A DNA stretch of 64,000 bases from Buddleja alternifolia (taxonomy: Eukaryota > Streptophyta > Magnoliopsida > Lamiales > Scrophulariaceae), in contig CM033391.1 in assembly GCA_019426215.1 (NCBI GenBank), forward strand, positions 14,186,708 through 14,250,707, in the 5' to 3' direction. The position numbers were made by a program, and so were the translations under genes. The notes beneath the pieces are model-generated. The model was not told where the DNA came from, did not search any database, and worked only from the letters and a program-made list of their open reading frames with translations. Position 1 is the stretch's first letter. Each line of letters opens with the position of its first letter. Below are positions 56,807-64,000 of this stretch, in pieces.

Positions 56807-58205
56807 TGAAAAAGGAAAAAAGATTTGTGTAGATATTTTTACTTTAAGGATATAAGAGGCTTTTTACCATTCATTTTCTTTACAATAAATTTTTACCATA
56901 AAGCTTGGTTAGAAAGGAGTACAAACAGCAAGCTTCAGCTTGTCTTGTGCAAAATGGGTTTCTTCATTTTTTTGGTTTCATGCATCTCTGCTTTCAAGCT
57001 CACAGTATCGTTTCCTAATGTTAAGTAAAACTTTAAGGATAGGCATAATGCCAAAACATCTTGTGCGTATTTGACCAATTTGTCCTTTCAAGACTCTCAT
57101 AATCCCTATCGCCTCTTGTATCTTGTTATAGGAAATTCATCAAAATATTGATTGATTAACTGAAGTCCAACATTAATTTATTGTGTCGACAACATCTCCG
57201 GACACACATTCATTATGGTACTTGATTTCCAATTGTTTATTTGATTGATTGAAACATAAACTGATGGAATGATCTATCTTCGAATCGACAAAGGACACAC
57301 ATTCATTATGGTACTTGATTTCCATTTGTTTATTTGATTGATTGAAACATATACTGATGGAATGATTCTATCTTCGAATCGACAAAGAACAATCCGAAAA
57401 AAGAATAGAAGAACTGGAGATGTAAAAATTAACAGAATAATATAAGATTTGAAGGTGGAAAATGAACTTTTCCTCTCTTTTTTCTTTCACCAAAACACAT
57501 AATTTGATTCTGGGATTTAATCATGTATAAAATACAAATACAAGGCATCCCAAGAAATCATATATTGCCAAACACTACTAGGGACCGAATAAACCATATA
57601 GACGACTAAATTAAACATAACTAATAAACTAATCTCAAAGCATACACGCAGAAAAATATAATCAACTAAATAAATAACGAAGTATAAATGCATAATATTA
57701 ACCAAAAAATAAAAAGTATAAATGCATAATCAATAATACTGAATCAGAGCATAAGAAACCCAAGACCTCTTATTAATCCTAGTCTTTTACGCTCAACCTA
57801 GCTTTTGAAAATTGTAGCACCAACTGTATGATAATTTGCTAAAAAATGAAACAGAAAATTGCCAGTGCTTATTCAAATAGGATAAGTCTCATTCTGTGGC
57901 ACTGCACAAAATGCTAAAGAAATTGTAGCACAAAGAAAAAATAAAATAAAACCTTAAAAGGAAAAGGTCCAAAAAAGACAAAAAGAAAAAAGGAAAAAGC
58001 TCTGTCTAACCATACCCCTGCATTTGCAGGCTAATAATGCACACCGAAGAGAGGCCACAATTATATCAAAGTATTCATTCGAATTTCTCCATAATTTCAG
58101 GGCTCGGAAATTTCGAACATAACATCATAATTAAACATATCACCCAAAATTTTGCAAAAGAGCCAGCCAGGGAAGGGAAATGATCCAAGTCTAGAATAGA
58201 GCAAA
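56807..58205. other. Gap between the copia relic and the host gene
   Basis: Possible decayed LTR to about 57050, a tandem duplication at 57201-57388, then AT-rich sequence. From about 57900 it is probably the 3' UTR of the minus-strand host gene. No clear AATAAA was found in the expected place. Confidence 0.45.
57201..57388. repeat. 93-bp tandem duplication
   Basis: GACACACATTCATTATGG starts both copies (57201 and 57294), and both run through CTTCGAATCGACAAAG. Only about four differences, so a recent duplication in otherwise unique-looking DNA. Confidence 0.9.
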
Positions 58206-61200
58206 TCAAAAGTGCGCCAAACTGTATACCAGAATCCACGCAAGCTGAACAAATAAGGAAAATGAGAGTCAATTTGTGAAGAAACAGAAACTTGACCGTA
58301 ATGTATATAGGTAACAGAGTACAAGAAATGCAAAACATACCAGAAAGAGACATACTGAGGCAAAAAGCCCCTCTTGAAGAAGTGCTCCATGACCGCCAAA
58401 ATCTTCTTCATCGAGTTTTAGTACAATAGCATAATATGCATAGATAATCCCAGTGGATAACGCCACAAACCTGAAATATTGAAATTAGCACCAGGAGAAA
58501 ATTATGGTATCTCTCTTCGTATCAAAATGCAAAGTATCAGGACCACTAAATCTCTTTAGTCTCCACTAAATACATCGCAAGCATACACACCTCAAAGCAC
58601 CTTAACAACATTCAAATCTTCCCTCCCGCCTGCAAATATGGGTACCTGCCCGCTCATATGTATAGATACTGATTTTGAAGTTACCTTATCCTTCAACATA
58701 TATAGTATACATTGATTAGAGTTATTTTGTATACTTGAGTAAACAATTTCTTATTTTATATGACAGGATGGAATCAAAGAATTGTAATCAAAACCTACAA
58801 AACAAGACCACCACCGCAGCAGTGGCGGATCTTTCCACTACCATAGGCGGTCTTTTTTTAAGGGGGCTCCGATTATTGACTCAATGCAAGAGGAGGGGAA
58901 AAAATGAAGGAAAAGGAAAATGGAGAAAAAAAAGGCAAAATAAAAAAGAATGAAAATGGATAGGCAATAAAAGAAAAGTGCTCTTACGCCTTCAAGATTA
59001 TGTTGTCTTTCCAATAATATATTGTTATGGAAAATTGATTAAATTTTTTATTACAATTGGACCAAACAAGTTCATGTTAATTAAATATGACATTCCTCAG
59101 TTCATATTGAACTATTTAATTCGAAGCCATTATAAATCGTTTTGATAAATAACACAATACAAATTATAATAACATTTTAAAAATTGTACAAATGCTTTTA
59201 TGCTTAATCATTTAAAATGTTTTATATTCAAAATTAACACAATGAGAAAATGGAGATAATGATCTAAATTGTACATATTCTAATATATGTTAGAAGAAAT
59301 ACAATAATTTGAAAGCACTTTAGCTAGTAAAAGTGTGGAACGATCGCGACCGTTCCGCGACATTGTAATGGAATTAGAACATTTGTCTCTGTGACCGACA
59401 GTTGTGACCGACAGTTGTCGTAACTGGTCCTACAAACATGTCTATTAGATTCCCTCCATCCATCTATATATATTTTTATATATAAATTACTATATATATA
59501 TATATATATATGTATGTATATGTATCTAATAATGTCTTTTTATATATTAATAAAAATAATAACATATATATATATATATATCAACTATTATTACACACAC
59601 ACACACACACACATATATACATTTTCATCTATATAACAATTATTATAAATTCAATATTTTATTATAATTTTCAACCATTAACTAATTATTAACAAACACA
59701 AACAAAAACTTACATGCTTCAGTAACATTTGTTCCACTTGAAACAAAACCAAACACTATTCACCAAAAAGACCACCCAAAAACAACCTCTCAAAATAAAA
59801 CCAAACACAATCTCATCAAACAAGTACGTTTCCCAATAAATTCCTCACCAAAATGGAACTCCAAAACTTAACCAAACATAGCCTAAGATTTTTGAGATCC
59901 ACTTTCCCATGACTTTCCCATGACTGGTCACTGGTAGCCCATGTAACATGCTACTGATGCAGTGACTCGGTATGACTAAGTAACTAACAAATGTAATTCA
60001 TCAACAATAGCAAGAAATCACACTGCAATATATATATATTCATGTCACAGACGGCTGATCTCTGTCCATGACCTCTGCCTAGGTTTTATTACATGAATCT
60101 TAATTCATTTTAAACCATTCAGGCAAAATATTCTAGAAACAATTCAGTTGCACCAAAAATCTTAAACTTCCCAGTTTTCATATTATGCAATGTCAATTTA
60201 GACCAAGGTCAATAACCCATACCATAAATGACAGCAATAGAGTACTGTGTACCTCTTGTCACCCAGTATTAAATGTTTTCAAGCTATCAATTTTACCGTC
60301 TTTCATAATATCCTTTGCATTAATGTGGCAAGTAGCACAATTCTAGGTACATATAACCATGCCATCCATCTGCATTACCGCCCTAGGAGCATTAAATTAT
60401 AGCAAGAGTAGCTTTAGGACAACGTGTAAAGTTCCAAAAGCAATGAAGTTTTAGAAAAATCCATTATCCAGACTTGGAATATGAAGGATTTAACCACATA
60501 CATATTTAGAGTATGCATTCATGGGTGTGTACGCATAGACCACAATCACGAAAACAAATTCAAAGCAAAGATGGGTGCAACATAGTTGGAAACTCTGTAA
60601 GCTGTCTATCAGTCTATGACATCCTACCATTGCGCACTTCACTAGACACTTTTTAAAATATTTAACACATGGGATTTCTCATGAAGCTATAGAAACACGA
60701 GTTTATTGGATCATCAAAGCATAAAATAATATACTTAAGCAACTGCCAATTATCTCCACAATTACTATGGTTTAACTAAAGCAACAGTACCATTCTGCCA
60801 AACTGCATGAACATATTTTAAAATCTAATTCAATTTTGTCCTACAGAAGCTTTTACACAAATATACTGCTCAACAAACCAAATCAAAGACAAAAGAGAAA
60901 CCAGGTGTTGGAAAGCACTAACTTACAAGAGAAACCAGACACCCCCGACTAAAGGAATTGCACCCCATAGTAAGCCACATACAAGGCCCAATGCTTGTCT
61001 AATCCAATGTAGAACATCTCCAAGTTGATCCTGTAACAAACAGAGAGTACAATCATTGTATACGGGTTACATATCAAGAGTTTCAAGTACGCAAGTGTCC
61101 AGTAAACTTTTCAAATTGAATGTATCCAAATTAATTAAGGACGCTATACACTAGTGAACAACTATGATGTATATGGCCTTTGTCAGTTTTATGGAAGGAG

Positions 61201-62469
61201 CATAGATTCTCAGGCATCTTATCAATTTAACGCTCCGGTAAATACTACAGGTTAAACATAATGAGTTTCACAGTAACATTATCTAGGATAATAACCCTGT
61301 ACAGTAATTGAAGTGTCCCTTCCTACATGATTTTCACATCCATTCGAGCTATGAAAGTAGATGTTTATATGGAGACTTGAGAATGATTCAAAGCCTCAGC
61401 AAAGAAACTGCTTGGCATACCAAACTTAAGGCAAGAAAGCTAGAGATTAGTCAACTAGTACAATGTTACATAAAGGAGTGTCAGCTAAGCTCTCTTTGCA
61501 CTCAACAGACTTAATATATCATATTAAAGGTCCTATAACTATACATCCATGAAAAAAAAAAAAAAAAAAAAAACAGATAAGGTATAACTTTACCTGTATC
61601 ATGTAAGGATGAGATAATCTAAAAACAGATACCTTTTCAGGTGAAGCAAAATTGAAGTACTAGCACCAATCAAAATAAATCCAATAACAATGAATCATTT
61701 TCTGCTCTAGCACTAAATGTAAAAGTAGAAAAGAAAATTCATATTTTTCTCAATCTGGTATACTGAACTGTTCTATTCTAACCCTCCATCCGGATATAGA
61801 ATGCAAGCAACTCCTCACCCTTGCAATTAATTTTTAACTTAATTTGCCGAAGTGCATCACAAACATGTATTACTCTTTTTGTTACTTTAATTAATTCAAA
61901 CATATAGGATAGATAATAAATTCTAACCATGCTCATTTCATCCGCTATACACATTAAAATTTTATCCGCTATATACAGTAATGACAAGGATATCATAATT
62001 TCACTTTCAGCCTCCCCTTAAACTACCTACAGAGAACGATCAATTATGTTTATGTTCCACAGAAGATAACGTTTCGAAATTGTAAAACGTGTACGAGTAT
62101 TATAAACAGAGCAATTATAGGTTTGACATACAAAATATTCAAACCACCACACGAGATAACCGGTTTGTTTGATTGTTTCCAAAACCTCGCCATACAATAG
62201 GATGCTAATTAATACTATGATGCTCACTCCTACCATCAATCTAACAAAGTCCACAAACAAGATAGGCAAAGAAATAAGCTGTAATCAATCAGAATTTTCA
62301 ACTAAAACAAGTAAACAACAGTGCATGAAAAAAACACAAATAGAATTGAAACCTTATCCCAGGAGGCATCAGGATCTAACAGCTTGGCCAATTTAAACGG
62401 AGATGAGTGACCATTCTGATGCTGATGTTCATGTTCAAGATTCAACTTCGCTGATTTCCTTTCCCTCAT
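58206..62469 (-). CDS. Rab5-interacting (RAB5IF/C20orf24) family membrane protein, four exons
   Basis: Exons on the minus strand: 62469-62353, 61030-60927, 58470-58341 and 58244-58206. Every intron is GT-AG and phases fit (0, 2, 0), giving 390 bases, 129 residues plus stop. Start MRERKSAKL; the His-rich N-terminus EHEHQHQNG precedes KLLDPDASWDKDQLGD. Three membrane helices are likely (about 52-68, 70-92, 108-127). LDEEDFGG (93-100) and LHWIRQ match the animal protein (IDEEEYGG, WFRQ), which is about 137 residues long. In animals the protein is linked to respiratory supercomplex assembly and, as partner of TMCO1, to membrane-protein insertion at the ER; plant homologues are annotated only as Rab5-interacting family. 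No stop or frameshift: the only clearly functional host gene here. Promoter: AT-rich, with a weak TATTTAAATA near 62610. Confidence 0.88.
58471..60926 (-). other. Intron 2 of the RAB5IF-family gene (2456 bp)
   Basis: AT-rich with TA and CA microsatellites (59486-59613). Near 58815 GCAGTGGCGGATC resembles a hAT end, and 59880 backwards reads AGGCTATGTTTGGTTAAG, a common MITE terminus; neither has a confirmed partner. 59395-59420 holds a 16-base tandem GTGACCGACAGTT. Donor GTAAGT and acceptor TTTCAG are strong. Confidence 0.7.
59486..59613. repeat. TA and CA microsatellites in intron 2
   Basis: TA runs near 59490-59516 and 59562-59581, then (AC)10 at about 59593-59612. Confidence 0.95.
61031..62352 (-). 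other. Intron 1 of the RAB5IF-family gene (1322 bp)
   Basis: AT-rich, with a 23-base A run near 61551-61573. Donor is the weak GTTTCA, acceptor GTTACAG is good. Small ORFs here have no coding signature. Confidence 0.7.
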
Positions 62470-63324
62470 CTTTAAATTACTCAAATTCAAACCTAAAAAT
62501 CAAATCAAATCCTATCACCACTAAAATTAAGGCTAATTAAACAGCGTAAGAGCTCGTCCTATTTCAGATTGGAATTAAAGGAGAATGAATATGATTGAGC
62601 AATTTGTTTATTTAAATAATAATAATAATAATAATAGTGGGAAAAGAAAAGCAAAAGGAGTAGAATTGTAGATCTAATGTGATTAGGAGGTGGTTGTAGT
62701 AGACTAGAGAGCTACCGAAGAAGTTGAAATTTGCACGTGATGTGGCCGGCGTTGGCCTAGCAATAGCATACGTTGTGTGCGTATTACGGGGCGCACATGC
62801 CACTATCAATACATATTTGTAATTTTGCTCCCTAAGGTTTGAAGACTTCACAGTTCAGTCCTTTATGAGTTGGTATCTTAGAGATGTGCCTAATTTCTTT
62901 CTTATACTCTCAATTAACCATTTCTAACAACAGAAAATTCTAGGATGGAACCGATCCATCAAATATCATTGGATGCGGGTGATTTTGGTGTATTTTATTA
63001 TTTTATTTCTGCGTCTGACTGTGTTAGACCGACGGGCTCCAATAGACTCGGACTGTCTTAGAATCACCCGCTAACAACACTTAACTTGAATGGTGATTAT
63101 TTTTTAGTTGAACATTGCACGACCGTGTTTGTAATTTTTTATTACTATATTTATTATATATAATTCTTCATTGATGACTTCCATGAAATTTATATAATAT
63201 CATTTTAATGTTTTTTCGACCTAAAAAAACATGTTTTTCATTGTTCATGAATTAATTCTCATGAACCTCATCATCATACAATTATTGCATATATATATAT
63301 ATATATATATTAGTACATGTGTAA
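62470..63324. other. Upstream region of the host gene
   Basis: Holds the 5' UTR and probable promoter of the minus-strand gene, an AAT microsatellite (62617-62636), a short GC-richer stretch (62735-62800) and a TA run (63285-63310). No other gene is recognised. Confidence 0.5.
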
Positions 63325-63909
63325 TGTTAGGGATGATAGGCATCAGAGCATGAAGAATAATAAAAAAATAATAAAAACCTAAGCCCAAATATGAAGATAA
63401 AGACACGAGAATTTTAACGTGGTTCGGCATAATTGCCTATATCCACGAATCAATCTAGATATACATCTTCATTTCTCAAAGTCAATCAGTGAATTACAAG
63501 AGAAGTTCTCCTATTTATAATATTTGGAGCAATCTAAAACCCTATCAAATTAGGAAACATATTCCTAATTCAAAAGGAAGAGGCATAAACATAAAAGGAA
63601 ACAAATAAGGAGTCCAAAAGCTGTCAAATTCTTGCCAAAACTGATTCCTTTTTGCACAAGAAAACTGCCATCTTGGTGCCCAACGCCGCTGTGTTCGCCC
63701 TGAATGCCACGACAGTAATTTTTTCCACCACTGTCGTGGCATTCAGGGCAGTGGTTACCTTGGACTTATTTGTTCATACTTATAATAATGCCATCAAGAT
63801 TGATATGCACAAAAACTATGCCTTTATTAATGAATAAGAGTTTGTACAATATAAATGTAATGCCCTAATAATCTAATTTCTCTATGGCATGGAGGGCATA
63901 ATCCTAACA
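63325..63909 (-). mobile_element. Probable solo LTR of a short-LTR copia element (585 bp)
   Basis: On the minus strand it starts TGTTAGGATTATGCCC and ends CATCCCTAACA. TATAAATA lies at 63519-63512 and the phrase GAACCACGTTAAAATTC downstream of it is typical of copia R-U5. The start resembles the 1653-bp LTR family. Flanks TGTAA and ACTTA do not match, so boundaries or history are uncertain. Confidence 0.5.
63697..63749. repeat. 20-bp perfect hairpin in the U3 of the LTR
   Basis: GCCCTGAATGCCACGACAGT (63697-63716) is exactly complementary to 63730-63749, with a 13-base loop. On the minus strand it lies upstream of the LTR TATA box. Confidence 0.9.
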
Positions 63910-64000
63910 ACTTAAACTAGAGTTCGCAAGTCGACGAGTCTTAATTGGGCATTAAGACCATACTTGTGTGACACAAGCTTTGACAAAGAGTGTCAGTCGG
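63910..64000 (+). repeat. Interior fragment of a copia LTR at the window edge
   Basis: GTTCGCAAGTCGACGAGTC, then CTTAATTGGGCATTAAGACC and GTGTCAGTCGG match 46322-46403 of the nested copia 3' LTR. It is in forward orientation, lacks the first 230 or so bases of the LTR, and continues out of the window. Confidence 0.8.

Noticed and set aside
58815..58990. Possible hAT element in intron 2 from GCAGTGGCGGATC
   Set aside because: No matching inverted end and no 8-base duplication could be found.
59510..59692. Ile/Tyr/Thr-rich ORF in intron 2
   Set aside because: Low-complexity translation of TA and CA microsatellites.
63652..63837. 61-codon plus-strand ORF across the hairpin
   Set aside because: Lies in the U3 of an antisense LTR; openness comes from the inverted repeat.

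Overview
The window is nuclear DNA of a flowering plant, most likely a eudicot. Ty1/copia, Ty3/gypsy Tat, LINE, SINE, hAT and MULE remnants are nested in AT-rich DNA, and the one clearly intact host gene has short plant-type exons. I could not assign a genus. Almost the whole window is transposon-derived. No CRISPR array, operon or tRNA gene was seen.

Left part (1-16.2 kb): the 3' half of a SIRE-like copia element (RNase H tail, an unbroken 1393-codon extra ORF, polypurine tract, 1.55 kb LTR); then a gypsy-LTR-like stretch; then a decayed minus-strand copia element (8.0-16.2 kb). That copia was hit twice by solo LTRs of a related family: one splits its integrase between perfect GAATG duplications, the other splits its own LTR.

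Centre-left (16.2-31.7 kb): a 5S rRNA 3' fragment; a complete non-autonomous LTR element (5066 bp, GATAT duplications); a LINE ORF1 relic split by two hAT elements; a MULE-type MITE with long inverted termini; PPR-like relics; a striking palindrome array; a SINE inside a tandem duplication; and a LINE endonuclease relic.

Centre-right (31.7-51.7 kb): a Tat-lineage gypsy element with plus-strand gag-pol and an antisense ORF before its 3' LTR. A complete copia element with two 1653 bp LTRs (38792-47737) sits inside it. The Tat element appears to carry spliceosomal introns: one in the integrase and two in the antisense ORF.

Right part (51.7-64 kb): a second SIRE-like LTR followed by an inverted piece of the same family; a rearranged copia relic; then the intact four-exon minus-strand host gene for a Rab5-interacting (RAB5IF/C20orf24) family membrane protein; then LTR fragments at the window edge.

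The best leads are the intron-bearing Tat element, the 1393-codon ORF, the palindrome array and the 5S fragment. All coordinates, splice joins and repeat boundaries were read by eye; family names below superfamily level are tentative.
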